Source: Saprospiraceae bacterium
GTDB lineage: Bacteria > Bacteroidota > Bacteroidia > Chitinophagales > Saprospiraceae
Direction of reading: 5' to 3'
Assembly (NCBI GenBank): GCA_016714985.1
Contig: JADKBS010000003.1
Span: forward strand, 539,660 to 603,659
Length of the DNA stretch: 64,000 nt
Shown here: positions 10,062-21,077 of the stretch, in pieces
How positions within the stretch are numbered: position 1 is the first letter of the stretch
How the letters are laid out: the number at the start of each line of letters is the position of its first letter
Position numbers and translations under genes: made by a program
The notes under the pieces: generated by a model
What the model was told of the DNA's origin: nothing
The model's input: only the letters and a program-made list of their open reading frames with translations
Database searches by the model: none

Positions 10062-10949
10062 ATGAGAGGTTTTATCATCGGCTTTCTGGTGTTTGCCGCT
10101 TTTGCCATCCCGGCACGGCGCTATTTCGTCTGTGAGCTAAGGCATCACTGTGGCGACCAACCGCCTATACAGACCACTGCCCGTCCCATGACGCTTTCGC
10201 TCAAGGACGGTGACAAGTCCATCCTACAAGGCTATGAGCAGTTTGGCTTTGCACCGAATGCCGTACAGCCCGACCTGAGCGCCAACAACAAGGATTTTTT
10301 GGGAAAAGTGGCCGAGTACCTGAAGGCCAATCCCGATAAGCGAATCACCATCACGGGGCGCTACCTCGAATCGGAAAAAGCAGCCAAAAGCGGCATTTTT
10401 GAAAACCTTGGCATTGCGAGGGCCGCAGCCGTGGTGCAATTGCTGACGCAATTGGGCGTGGAGGAAAAGCGCTTCACGATTGACCATGAAATGGCCAAGG
10501 GCGCAACGATGGGTGAACCTGTCTCCTTCAGTCTTTACCTGCCCAAACCCGACGATTACGACCGCCCGGTGTACAGTTTCAAGGACAATACTTTCTCCGA
10601 TGCCAACTTCGCCTTCGGCTCCGACGAGTTCAAACCGGGCGAGCAGTGCGTTTTGTATGCCGACTCCGTCAAAACCTTTCTCGATGCCAATCCTGTCATG
10701 ATGCTCACCATTACGGGGCATACGGACAGTATCGGGCATGAAAAAGCGAACCTGAACCTCGGTCTGCGTAGGGCAAAGAACGCTGTCGCCTATTTTAGGG
10801 AACTGGGCGTGAAGGCCAATATCGCTGCTGATACCAAAGGCGAGGAGCAGCCCATCGTACCGAACTCAATTGGCGGGAAGGACAACCCCGAAGGTCGCCA
10901 AAAGAACCGTCGGGTCAATTTTAGAATCACGGAAAAGCCAACGCAGTAA
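10062..10949 (+). CDS. OmpA-family protein with two OmpA-like domains
   Basis: 295 residues. An N-terminal hydrophobic segment (MRGFIIGFLVFAAFAI) acts as a signal peptide or anchor. The C-terminal half (about 185-290) is a good OmpA-like peptidoglycan-binding domain: FAFGSDEFKPG, LTITGHTDSIG, NLGLRRAKNAVAYF and GRQKNRRVNFRI. The NxxLGLRRA and the R in KNRRV are the family's diaminopimelate-binding positions. The first half (about 55-150) looks like a degenerate second copy (ITITGRYLESE, NLGIARAAAVVQLL). It probably sits in the periplasm and tethers the envelope to peptidoglycan. It is followed 90 bases later by a membrane coiled-coil gene on the same strand, possibly co-transcribed. Family call is firm; the specific role is unknown. 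Confidence 0.85.
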   Translation: MRGFIIGFLVFAAFAIPARRYFVCELRHHCGDQPPIQTTARPMTLSLKDGDKSILQGYEQFGFAPNAVQPDLSANNKDFLGKVAEYLKANPDKRITITGRYLESEKAAKSGIFENLGIARAAAVVQLLTQLGVEEKRFTIDHEMAKGATMGEPVSFSLYLPKPDDYDRPVYSFKDNTFSDANFAFGSDEFKPGEQCVLYADSVKTFLDANPVMMLTITGHTDSIGHEKANLNLGLRRAKNAVAYFRELGVKANIAADTKGEEQPIVPNSIGGKDNPEGRQKNRRVNFRITEKPTQ

Positions 10950-11039
10950 CTGGGTTGATAAGGTTTAATGGAGACCCAAAGACCCCAAAACCACTGACAC
11001 TCACAACTTGCTAAACCAACAATCAATACATACAACAGC

Positions 11040-12431
11040 ATGGAAAACTTATTCGATTCTTTAAACCATCCAGACAGCGTTTTCTTCCTCTTCTCAGTGC
11101 TCGTGAGCTTCCTTATCGGCTTTGTTTCGGCATGGCTACTATGGCGTGGGCAGGCCAACCGTTTTCAGCGGGAGGCAGCTGACTGGAAGAAAAAATACGA
11201 CGACCTCGACCTCGAAATGGCAGCCCTTCGGGAAAAACACGACCTGAGTCTGGCCGACTTGGCCAAGTCGAACAAGGAGGCTGACCTTGCGCAGGAGCAG
11301 TTGGCTGTGATGCAGGCCGAGAAAGCCAAATGGCAGAAGGACTACGATGCTTCCTTGGAGGAAACCGTTCGGCTTCATGCCAACAGCCATTCCTATCAGG
11401 CGACCATTGAAGACCTGAACAACCAGATCATTGGACTCAAATCCAGCAATGACCAATTGGCTGCCGCAGGGACGACGGGCACTGTCGACCACCAACAATT
11501 GATTGAGTTGAAAGCCATTTATGATGAAACTTCAGGTAGGGTCGGTGCGCTGGAAAACAGGGTAGCCGAACTGATGGCAGAGAATGAATCATTGCGCAGC
11601 AACGTAAAGAAAGAGGACGAGAACCTCCTCAATCTGCTGAACTCCTACAAGGATTCCACCAACCGCCTCGGCGCATTGGAGGCCAATATCGGTAGCCTCG
11701 TGACGGAGAACGAGGCGCTGAAAGCGGAACTGGCGGCGCTGAAATCCATCGAAACAGTAGCCGTGGAAGCGCCCGTTTTTAGTGCGGTGATGGATGTGCC
11801 CATCATGCCGAGCATCAACCCAGCGGACAAAGAAGCTATCACCAGTGGGGCAGTCACACCCTCCGAAGCCAAGGACGAGGTGCTGGCCGCCATCGGCACC
11901 ACCATCCCTGTCGCCACTGCCGACCAGAAGGACGACCTGACGGCCATCAAGGGCATTGGCTCGTTCTTGGAGAAAAAACTGAACGGCCTCGGCATTTACA
12001 CCTATGGTCAAATCAGCCACCTCGACGCCAACCTGATTGATAAACTAACCACCGCCATTGAGTTCTTCCCCGGCCGCATCGAGCGGGACGATTGGGTGGG
12101 GCAGGCCAAGCAACTCGTACAACCAGTGGAACCCGCCAAAACGAAGGCCAAGCCCAAGGCAAAACCTGCCACGAACGACAACCTAAAATTGGTGGAAGGC
12201 ATCGGCCCAAAGATTGAACTGCTGCTGCATGGCGCTGGCATCCATAGTTTCACTGAATTAGCCGACACTTCTGTCGAGCGCCTGAAAGAAGTGCTGACCA
12301 ATGCCGGCGACCGTTTCCGCATCCACGACCCGAGCACCTGGCCAGAGCAGGCCCGACTCGCTGCCGATGGGGATATGGGGAAATTGAAGGCTTATCAGGA
12401 GTTTTTGTCGGGGGGGAAGATTAAGGAATAA
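11040..12431 (+). CDS. Membrane-anchored coiled-coil protein with two helix-hairpin-helix-like domains
   Basis: 463 residues. One transmembrane helix near residues 18-38 (FLFSVLVSFLIGFVSAWLLW) is followed by a long charged coiled coil to about 240, containing repeated GALExxxxxLxxEN heptads. Two tandem C-terminal domains, about 300-360 (LTAIKGIGSFLEKKLNGLGI) and 380-455 (LKLVEGIGPKIELLLHGAGI), carry the (I/V)xGIGxxxxxxLxxxGI hairpin seen in DUF4332/helix-hairpin-helix proteins, which bind DNA or act in protein contacts. Such proteins are common next to OmpA-like genes in Bacteroidota. The cytoplasmic orientation of the HhH part is an inference from the N-terminal anchor. It may link envelope and nucleoid, but no function is proven. 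Confidence 0.75.
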   Translation: MENLFDSLNHPDSVFFLFSVLVSFLIGFVSAWLLWRGQANRFQREAADWKKKYDDLDLEMAALREKHDLSLADLAKSNKEADLAQEQLAVMQAEKAKWQKDYDASLEETVRLHANSHSYQATIEDLNNQIIGLKSSNDQLAAAGTTGTVDHQQLIELKAIYDETSGRVGALENRVAELMAENESLRSNVKKEDENLLNLLNSYKDSTNRLGALEANIGSLVTENEALKAELAALKSIETVAVEAPVFSAVMDVPIMPSINPADKEAITSGAVTPSEAKDEVLAAIGTTIPVATADQKDDLTAIKGIGSFLEKKLNGLGIYTYGQISHLDANLIDKLTTAIEFFPGRIERDDWVGQAKQLVQPVEPAKTKAKPKAKPATNDNLKLVEGIGPKIELLLHGAGIHSFTELADTSVERLKEVLTNAGDRFRIHDPSTWPEQARLAADGDMGKLKAYQEFLSGGKIKE

Positions 12432-12446
12432 GGGTAGATAGGTTGA

Positions 12447-12707
12447 AAGGACGTTTGCCTATCTGCTGCCCTCGCAATCCATCAACGAAACAAAAAGGCC
12501 GACAGGCCGGTCATTGCCCTGTCCTTCCATGTGGATTACTCGAACCGACTCGGCTGGGCGGACCCGTTCAGCGGCAAGGTATATTCCCAGCGGCAAAGCG
12601 AATTAGCCAAACGCTATTTGATTTTGCTGCACGATTTTGACTTAACTTTGCTCAATGCTTTGCAAAACAGCATCGCAGTCAAAAAGATAATTTCGCATGA
12701 GGCTTGA
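12447..12707 (+). pseudogene. Truncated DUF1223-like (thioredoxin-fold) gene fragment
   Basis: In the frame ending at TGA 12705-12707 the stretch from about 12495 to 12616 reads PVIALSFHVDYSNRLGW, then ADPFSGKVYSQRQSELAKRY. This is the diagnostic core of DUF1223 proteins (VIALSFHVDYWxxLGWxDPF...RQ). The upstream CxxC-containing start is degenerate and a stop lies at 12444. After LAKRY the family sequence ends and unrelated residues follow to the stop, which overlaps the start of the next gene remnant. This looks like an old gene cut off at about 12615 by the DNA that now follows. Confidence 0.6.
12643..12650 (+). promoter_or_regulatory. Bacteroidota-type -7 element
   Basis: TAACTTTG matches TAnnTTTG. 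TTTG-containing -33-like sequence lies upstream (12617-12625). It is 47 bases before the ATG of the ATPase remnant at 12697. Confidence 0.5.
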
Positions 12708-13219
12708 CTTGAGACTAAATTCGGTGACCTTGGAAAACTTCCGTTTGTTCGGGCTGGAGATGGTTCACGCAGTGCGGGCGATGGGGCGGGCGGGGCGGGC
12801 TGGTGGAGGGATTGCGAAGATGTTGATGCGATAATTAATATCATTAAAACCTCTTTTGCCTATGGAGGGGTTTTCGAAAAGGATTTGGAGCAGCTGGTAT
12901 GTGTAGTGCCGATTGTTATTTGGAGATTCCCATAAAGCTATCCTTTGGAGCTTCAAATTGGACAATCTTATTTTAATCTTAATGCCAAGAGTGGTTTAGG
13001 GATTTTCTAGCTTTCATGGAAAATTGACGAAGAAGTGAGAATATAAAGTTATTTTCCAGTTGTCATTTATTACCCGTGCGAAAAAGTTGATAATGAACAA
13101 AATGGTGCGAATGGAAAAGGAGGGCCTGATATGGATGTTTTCAAAGCTATGAAAACGCCCTAAACGCCCGTGCATTCGACTTCAAACGTTTCTTCGAGTG
13201 GTTTAAATGGCAAGAAGAT
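12697..13219 (+). pseudogene. Decayed N-terminal half of a RecF/AAA-type (PtuA-like) ATPase
   Basis: The ATG at 12697 begins MRLDLRLNSVTLENFRLFG, the usual start of AAA15/RecF-like ATPases (xLxLxNFRxF). No Walker A (GxNGxGKT) can be found afterwards, and the frame stops at 12838 or so. Family-like pieces resurface further on: NLNAKSGLGIF; LSWKIDEEVRI interrupted by in-frame TAG at 13008 and TAA at 13044; FPVVIYYPCEKVDNEQ; then a one-base frame change at about 13149 into YENALNARAFDFKRFFEWF, which joins the open frame below. The missing nucleotide-binding loop and several stops mean the ATPase cannot be functional as read. Confidence 0.6.
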
Positions 13220-14691
13220 TTGGAACTCCGCCAGCAGACAAATTATAAGGCGATAGCAAAACGTGCCATATTATCCACACTAAATGACGAAGGCGATGAG
13301 GACAAGTTCACCGATGTTTTTGTGGACGTTTCTTCCTTGGACAATTATCGGCTTAAATTAAAGAAGCGAGACGCAGAATTGGAAGTTAGCCAACTATCTG
13401 CGGGTGAAAAATCATTATTCGCATTGGTTTCCGACATAGCCCGAAGGCTGGCGATTGCCAACCCAAAATGCGATGACCCACTGAAAGAAGGGGGCGGCAT
13501 CGTCATCATTGACGAAATAGACCTGCACCTGCACCCCCGCTGGCAACGCAAAATTGTTCGCAAACTGACCGAGGTATTTCCAAAACTGCAATTTATCATT
13601 ACCACGCACAGCCCCTTGATATTGGGCAGCATCAGGAGCGAGAATATACGGCTGCTGGACGATGGGCAGGTTTACAGCGTGCCAGAAACTTATGGCCAAA
13701 ATGTTGGGCTGATTATCAAGAAAATCATGGGCGTTGAGGAAGGTTTATTCGAGGATAAGCTAAAGGATATTTTCAAATTATTGGCAAGCAACAAAGTGGC
13801 CGAGGCAAAAGGGGAAATAGCACTTATTGAGCAAGCATCTCCTGCCGATATACCAGCATTGAGGAAGCAAAGCCATTTTGAGAAGAGGAAACGCCCGCCC
13901 AATGAAACGCATCCTGAAAAACGAAGAACCTATTGCTTTTGCCAATTGGAAAACCAAGAGGCTGGCCAGCTTGAACCATATTATGTCGCAAACAATGCTG
14001 ACGCAGCATGGGGCCACCTGTCTTCCAGCCCATCGCCAAATCCAGAACCCGGCATTGCCTATTATTCCAAAAAAGAACTGGCCAATGCACTGCTCAAAGA
14101 GCAGGGCTATTTATGCTGTTACTGCAATCGGCAAATCCATCAGGAATTGCCACGCCAAAATGATTTGGAACACAATGATAGGCGCACAACGATTGAGCAT
14201 TTGGACATAAAAAAGGGCGATGCTCGCCGTAACACATTTCGATATGAAAATTTGGTGGCATCTTGTAGTGGAGGCGAAAAAAGAGTCCACCCAAGGTTTT
14301 CGTACTGCAATTCAGGGAGGGAGGACAAACCACTTGCCATCTTGCCTACCGATGAAAACGTAGAATCCTTGGTCTATTACACCCTCGAAGGTGAAATATT
14401 CGGGGCAACAAATGCCATCACCCACACCCTTCACAACGTATTGGGGCTGCAATATTTCGATGAAGCGAGGCGTGCCGAAATCAGGGCAGCATTTTACGAA
14501 AACCTTGATGAATACAATGCTTGGGATGGAGAAAATGGAGATGAACAGCCAGCGTTGATTCCCCTTTCAAGTGAAAAAGCACGACAACAAATAAATGAAC
14601 TTTCACAGGGCGAAGGAGACCCCATAAAGTACAGGGAGTTTTGCAGCGCCATCATATCCGTATTAAAGAGAGAAATAATGGGCGAGCAATA

Positions 14692-14692
<1 letters not shown>
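13220..14692 (+). CDS. C-terminal half of PtuA-like ATPase joined to an HNH endonuclease domain (Septu-like), probably inactive remnant
   Basis: Residues 1-170 hold the ABC-type signature LSAGEKSLFALVSDIARR, Walker B GGGIVIIDEIDLHLHPRW and the H-loop FIITTHSPLIL. Residues about 290-380 hold an HNH domain of the PtuB/TIGR02646 type: CCYCNRQI, TIEHLDIKKGD, NLVASC and FSYCNS. Between them (13862-13975) the sequence is poor in this frame but good in the next one: AILRRGNARP, then MKRILKNEEPIAFANW, which is how PtuB-type proteins start. So two separate genes appear to have been merged by a pair of compensating frame changes. A relic start/stop overlap, ATGA, sits at 13902-13905. The true frame extends upstream to 13130. 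It ends in TAATG, overlapping the start of the RecD2 gene by one base. Confidence 0.65.
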
Positions 14693-16848
<2,156 letters not shown>

Positions 16849-16859
16849 GCGTTTATTTT

Positions 16860-16867
16860 TAGCTTTG
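16860..16867 (+). promoter_or_regulatory. Bacteroidota-type -7 element before the DUF1016 gene
   Basis: TAGCTTTG matches TAnnTTTG. It overlaps the spacer just after the RecD2 stop and lies 48 bases before the chosen ATG at 16915. Confidence 0.5.
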
Positions 16868-16914
16868 TTGCCCATTCATGCTTCTTGCAAATACTCACAA
16901 TACAGTTGGCAACT

Positions 16915-18141
16915 ATGAAAGACTTCACAGCACTCGTTTCAGAAATCAACAACGTACATCAATGGTTTTCCAACCAAGCGGCCCGGCAGGTGAACACGGC
17001 GCTGACGTTGCGTAATTGGATGATTGGGATGTACCTTGTGGAATATGAACAAAACGGGCAGGATAAGGCGCAGTATGGGGAAAGGTTATTTCTCGAAGTT
17101 GCTGCAAGAATGACCAGCCTTGGCATAAAAGGCATCAGCGACAGGTCGCTTTATTGGTGCAAGAACCTTTATTTGACCTATCCTCAGATTTCGAAAACAG
17201 TGTTTTCGAAATTACAACCCACAGATAATCAATCATTTGTGGAGAAAAAGTCAATTACATCTTCATCTGTGGAGATTTGGAAGACACTGTCATCCAAATT
17301 CCAACTCGCAGGCAATCAGTCAATTATAAAAATCCCGGCATTAGAATCGCCTTCGGGAGAGATTTTGCAGACGCTGTCTGCAAAATCAGAAGATGACCTT
17401 TCAACTGACCCTGAATTGCTCGTCAACCACCTCAGCTTCTCCCATTTTATCGAACTGCTGAAAGCCGATACTCCTGTTAAGCGCAGTTTTTACGAAACAC
17501 AAACTATCTCTAACAACTGGAATGTAAGGGAGCTACAGCGGGCGATGGGCAGCCTGCTGTTCGAGCGGACGGGGCTGAGCACCGACAAGGCATCTGTCCT
17601 CGACAAGCACAGAAAGGGAACTGGCCTGCAGCCGCAAGACATCCTGCGCAACCCCTATATTTTGGAGTTCCTGAACTTGGAGGAAAAGCCCGAGTTCAGC
17701 GAAAGCGACCTCGAAACGGCCATCATTGACCATTTGCAACAGTTTTTGATGGAAATGGGCAGGGGATTTTGCTTCGAGCACCGCCAAAAGCGCATTACCT
17801 TCGGCAACAGGCACTACCGAATTGACCTCGTTTTCTACCACCGTATCCTGAAATGCCATGTGTTGTTTGACCTGAAAATCGGTGAGTTCGACCATGCCGA
17901 TGCTGGGCAGATGAACGTCTATTTGAACTACTACAAGGACAAGGAAATGACGGAGGGAGACGCCCCGCCCATCGGCGTTGTGCTGTGCGCCGACAAGGAC
18001 GATGCCCTCGTGCAATATGCCACGGGTGGGCTGGAGCAGCAGGTTTTCGTGGGGAAATACTTGGTGAACCTGCCAACAGAAGAGGAGTTGAAGGGGATTA
18101 TCAGGGCGGAGCAGCGGCGGTTGGGTGGTGGCGAGCAATAG
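16915..18141 (+). CDS. DUF1016 (YhcG-type) PD-(D/E)XK nuclease
   Basis: 408 residues from ATG 16915 (MKDFTALVSEINNVHQWF); the frame is open a little upstream, but this start follows the promoter and fits family N-termini. The N-terminal DUF1016 helical domain covers about 5-95 (NTALTLRNWMIGMYLVEYEQNG, GISDRSLYWCKNLYLTYPQI). The C-terminal nuclease domain lies at about 245-400, with the core YRIDLVFYHR, then HVLFDLKIGEFDHADAGQMN, supplying the D...(D/E)xK metal site (family knowledge). Between the two, residues 91-160 are a variable insert made of 29-residue repeats that contain palindromic DNA. YhcG-type proteins are typical of restriction and other defence loci. This one sits between the RecD2 gene and an ATPase/HNH pair. 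Confidence 0.9.
   Translation: MKDFTALVSEINNVHQWFSNQAARQVNTALTLRNWMIGMYLVEYEQNGQDKAQYGERLFLEVAARMTSLGIKGISDRSLYWCKNLYLTYPQISKTVFSKLQPTDNQSFVEKKSITSSSVEIWKTLSSKFQLAGNQSIIKIPALESPSGEILQTLSAKSEDDLSTDPELLVNHLSFSHFIELLKADTPVKRSFYETQTISNNWNVRELQRAMGSLLFERTGLSTDKASVLDKHRKGTGLQPQDILRNPYILEFLNLEEKPEFSESDLETAIIDHLQQFLMEMGRGFCFEHRQKRITFGNRHYRIDLVFYHRILKCHVLFDLKIGEFDHADAGQMNVYLNYYKDKEMTEGDAPPIGVVLCADKDDALVQYATGGLEQQVFVGKYLVNLPTEEELKGIIRAEQRRLGGGEQ
17187..17387 (+). repeat. Three 27-nt palindromes at an exact 87-nt period inside the DUF1016 gene
   Basis: Palindromes at 17187-17213, 17274-17300 and 17361-17387 each have about 12-nt arms and a 3-nt centre (for example gattttgcagac-gct-gtctgcaaaatc). Starts are 87 nt apart, i.e. 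29 codons, so the frame is kept. The 60-nt spacers are also related. In protein the units read QISKTVFSK, EIWKTLSSK and EILQTLSAK. Confidence 0.85.
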
Positions 18142-18152
18142 GGTTTTTGTTG

Positions 18153-18160
18153 TAACTTTG
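18153..18160 (+). promoter_or_regulatory. Bacteroidota-type -7 element before the ATPase/HNH operon
   Basis: TAACTTTG lies 23 bases upstream of the ATG at 18183, within the 41-base spacer after the DUF1016 gene. It suggests the pair has its own transcript. Confidence 0.55.
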
Positions 18161-18182
18161 GCCTTCAAGCAATTGCAACAAC

Positions 18183-19502
18183 ATGAAAATCAGCAAGATA
18201 AAAATCAGCAAGTTCCACCAGTTCGAGGATTTTGAACTGGACTTGACCTACCCGAAGGGGCATGAAAAGGCAGGAAAGCCGTTGGACAAGGTTTGCTTTA
18301 TTGGGCAGAGTGGGACAGGGAAGACGACGTTGTTGGAGATGATACTGGACGCACATCGTAAATCTTATCAGAGAGATGTTGATAAACTTTTGCCTTTCGA
18401 GGCTTCAAAATCATCTGCGATATCTACATTTTTACAAAAAGGCAACCCAAATGAAATTGAAATAGACCTTTTTAATCCAACTACTTTTTATCCTAAAGAC
18501 AGCTTATTATACACGCCGTTGTTCTATTTTCCATCAGGTTTGCCGAGTATGAATCTATTTGCCAATGACAGTTTTGCTTCAACATACAACACAAAAAATC
18601 ATGGTGAGATAGGTAGCGTTAAAGAACATATATTTGACACAGGTGAGCTACAAGATGTATGGAACAAGTTCAGCAATCATGTTTCTTCATATCAAATTGA
18701 AGAGGCAAATTTTAGGATAAAGCTTACTCAAAAGGTTGAAATTGAAGGAAGCAAAATTGATGTAAAAAAAGAGATTGAGGATTGGAAAGCAAATAACATT
18801 AATCCAATTTCTATTGTAGCTCGTGAATGCTTGGATGTATTTCTTAATCACTTCTATTTAGCGGTTAAAACTGAGTTGGATGACAGGAGACATGCAAACT
18901 CTATACAAGTATATTCAACAGCCAATGGCGCTACTATCCCCTACGAACACCTCAGCACCGGCACCAAACAAATCATCTTCACTGCCTACCCCATTTACCA
19001 GTTATTGGAAGACGACAGCATCGTATTAATGGACGAGCCAGAAACCTCGCTATATCCTGATATTCAGCGGGAAATAATCCCTTATTATACTTCTTTTGAC
19101 AAGAACAAGACCTCGCAGTTTTTCTTTGCCACGCATTCGCCCATTATCGCTTCGGCCTTTGAGCCTTGGGAGATTGTGGAGTTGAAGTTCGATGAAAAGG
19201 GGAAGGTTTATCGGGATAAGTATTATGAGGGGGAGAACCATGTGGATAATTACCGCCTTGATGCGCAGATATTGCGCTATGACCAGATATTGACCCGCAT
19301 ATTCGATTTGCCGGGCGACAGCGATGCCAAGCGGGCGGAAAAACTGCAGGAGCTTGCCATTTTGAAAAGGCAGGTCGAAAAGCTAAAGAAAGAAGAAATG
19401 GAAAACCCGAATCCTGAAACACAAAAAATCCTAAAAAAGTACCTGCAATTATCGGATGATATATCGGGTACTTGGGCGCTTTCCCGTCATGAGAAAAATT
19501 GA
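18183..19502 (+). CDS. Septu-like (PtuA-type) RecF/AAA ATPase
   Basis: 439 residues. The start (MKISKIKISKFHQFEDFELDL) is typical of AAA15/RecF-like ATPases. Walker A is GQSGTGKT at 41-48. An ABC-type signature YEHLSTGTKQII lies near 257-268, Walker B SIVLMDEPETSLYPD near 280-294, and an H-loop FFATHSPIIASAFEP near 315-330. The C-terminal 70 residues form a charged coiled coil (AKRAEKLQELAILKRQVEKLKKEE). All ATPase motifs are intact, unlike the remnant at 12.7-13.9 kb. The last 14 bases overlap the HNH gene, so the two are translationally coupled. In Septu, PtuA ATPase and PtuB HNH nuclease form an anti-phage complex; that function is inferred here from gene pairing and motifs. The middle third (18360-18920) is clearly more AT-rich than the ends. 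Confidence 0.85.
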   Translation: MKISKIKISKFHQFEDFELDLTYPKGHEKAGKPLDKVCFIGQSGTGKTTLLEMILDAHRKSYQRDVDKLLPFEASKSSAISTFLQKGNPNEIEIDLFNPTTFYPKDSLLYTPLFYFPSGLPSMNLFANDSFASTYNTKNHGEIGSVKEHIFDTGELQDVWNKFSNHVSSYQIEEANFRIKLTQKVEIEGSKIDVKKEIEDWKANNINPISIVARECLDVFLNHFYLAVKTELDDRRHANSIQVYSTANGATIPYEHLSTGTKQIIFTAYPIYQLLEDDSIVLMDEPETSLYPDIQREIIPYYTSFDKNKTSQFFFATHSPIIASAFEPWEIVELKFDEKGKVYRDKYYEGENHVDNYRLDAQILRYDQILTRIFDLPGDSDAKRAEKLQELAILKRQVEKLKKEEMENPNPETQKILKKYLQLSDDISGTWALSRHEKN

Positions 19503-20208
19503 CAAAACCTGCTCATTTTCAACGGCTTACAAGGCTTGGGAGGAAGGCTTGGAGGCGAAGGGCCAAGCTCATCCGAAATATGATTCTTCCGCCGGGGAAT
19601 ATTATCGGGACGTTATGATGCAGCTGTACCTAAGTCAAGGTGGGTTGTGTGCTTATACGGAACAGTCCCTTTGCCCGCCAGCAGTTTACGCAGTAGCCAA
19701 TTGGAAAGACGGTCGCTATACCGCTGAAATGCCAGCCAAAAAGCCATTAGGCAGCCTCGACCATTTCGACCCAATGTTGAAGGCAACCCAAGCATGGTTA
19801 TGGTCGAATTTTTTCATGGTCAATTTTGAAGTCAATTCTTCCAAAATAAAAGGGAGCAAGGCAGTTGACCCGATTTTAAAGCCAGATAGAGAGGGATACA
19901 ACCCATTTGAACTGCTTGAATACGACGCAGTATTGCATGTTTTCAGACCCAATGAAAATCTTGAAAAGGCCGATTTTGACAAAGTTGAATACATGATAAA
20001 TGTACTGGGCATCAATCATATTGACGAGGATAGAAAGGATTTGCTGAACAAAACATTGCGATTAATTTACACTTGCGAATGGACTTGGGACAAAGCCGAA
20101 ACCGAAACCCGTCAATTCCCAACCGCACTAAAAATGTGCAGAATGCAATTGGAAAATGACTTTGACAAATTGAAGGCTCTACTTTTTGGTGCTGATTCGG
20201 AAGGTTAA
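19489..20208 (+). CDS. HNH endonuclease partner (PtuB-like)
   Basis: 239 residues from ATG 19489; the frame is open further upstream, but MRKIDKTCSFSTAYKAWEE is the classic start of this HNH family and it overlaps the ATPase stop by 14 bases. HNH-type positions visible: GLCAYTEQSLC (52-62, one Cys-x-Tyr variant of the usual CxYC), LDHFDP with His92, and WSNFFMVNFEVNSSKIKG (105-122), matching the H...W.N...CN..K layout except that the second Cys is Phe/Val. Zinc-binding cysteines are therefore fewer than in the remnant copy at 14.1 kb. It probably cuts DNA or RNA when released by the ATPase, by analogy with PtuB (inference). Confidence 0.8.
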   Translation: MRKIDKTCSFSTAYKAWEEGLEAKGQAHPKYDSSAGEYYRDVMMQLYLSQGGLCAYTEQSLCPPAVYAVANWKDGRYTAEMPAKKPLGSLDHFDPMLKATQAWLWSNFFMVNFEVNSSKIKGSKAVDPILKPDREGYNPFELLEYDAVLHVFRPNENLEKADFDKVEYMINVLGINHIDEDRKDLLNKTLRLIYTCEWTWDKAETETRQFPTALKMCRMQLENDFDKLKALLFGADSEG

Positions 20209-20221
20209 TTATTGAATTTTG

Positions 20222-20229
20222 TACCTTCA
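20222..20229 (+). promoter_or_regulatory. Possible -7 element (TACCTTCA)
   Basis: gaattttgTACCTTCAccccac lies 30 bases before the ATG at 20259. The same arrangement (ttttgTACCTTCGccccac) precedes the gene at 27121, which supports it as a local variant of TAnnTTTG. Confidence 0.4.
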
Positions 20230-20258
20230 CCCCACCTTTTCACAAAAACAAACCTACT

Positions 20259-21074
20259 ATGAAAAAGAAAACACAAACCCGCCGCACAGAGGAGTTGAAG
20301 GCCGAAAACGAACTCAAGGCCCTCGACCTCGAACTCACCCACGGCGCACAGATGATGCACATCTCCGACGACGCCCCGCCCGAAATCATCGCAGCTTGGC
20401 TCGACAACGTGAAACGCTATGAAGAGCAGTACGCCAATGCGCCGAAAATCCCGATTTATGAGTTCATCGGAAAGCCGGAAATAAAGCCGCTGGACAGCTT
20501 GAAGCCCGAAGAAATCGAGTCAGAAATCGAGCGGCTACTGGCCTTGATGCAAGAAAAATCAGTGCTCACCGACCGCCCGGAACACCTTTCGCCACAGCGT
20601 TATTACCGCTTTTTAACCGAAGAATTCATGCAATACGGGATGACCGACCACGCTGCGCCGGGCATGATGCACTTTTTCAATTACGAGGAGTTTCACCACG
20701 ACGGGCCGGAGTTCATCGAACTGCACGTCTCCGAGTTCCTGCTCGACCTGCTGAACCTGGGCCGTGATTTCGACGGCCTATGGCTCAGCGAGCACTGTCG
20801 GGACGACCACGATGCCATTTCCAAGGCCGAGGTCATGCTGCGCTGCAATACTTTCCGGGCCATGCACCGGGACTTGAAGCCCATTGGGTTCAAGGCCGAA
20901 AAAGCGGAAATCCACAGCGGCACGATGTACCTGTTCTTCGGCATTGCATGGGAGGCGGAACCAATGGCCAGCAAGGAAAAACAGCGGCACGAAGGGCTGG
21001 GCGTGGCTCAATTGGGCTGGGAGGACGGCGAATGGCTGGTGCAAGGCGTGAACATGCCGGGGTTCAGTTTTTAA
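20259..21074 (+). CDS. Conserved hypothetical cytoplasmic protein
   Basis: 271 residues, no signal peptide or membrane helix. The N-terminus is charged and helical (MKKKTQTRRTEELKAENELKALDLELTH). The middle is acidic (PLDSLKPEEIESEIERLLALMQEK). The C-terminal two thirds is mixed, with conserved-looking aromatic and His residues (MMHFFNYEEFHHDGPEF, LSEHCRDDHD, GTMYLFFGIAWEAEPM). I do not recognise a family. Codon use and GC-rich third positions are like the chromosome backbone rather than the AT-rich defence genes, so it may mark the right flank of the island. It converges with the next gene, which ends 4 bases later on the other strand. Confidence 0.75.
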   Translation: MKKKTQTRRTEELKAENELKALDLELTHGAQMMHISDDAPPEIIAAWLDNVKRYEEQYANAPKIPIYEFIGKPEIKPLDSLKPEEIESEIERLLALMQEKSVLTDRPEHLSPQRYYRFLTEEFMQYGMTDHAAPGMMHFFNYEEFHHDGPEFIELHVSEFLLDLLNLGRDFDGLWLSEHCRDDHDAISKAEVMLRCNTFRAMHRDLKPIGFKAEKAEIHSGTMYLFFGIAWEAEPMASKEKQRHEGLGVAQLGWEDGEWLVQGVNMPGFSF

Positions 21075-21077
21075 TGT

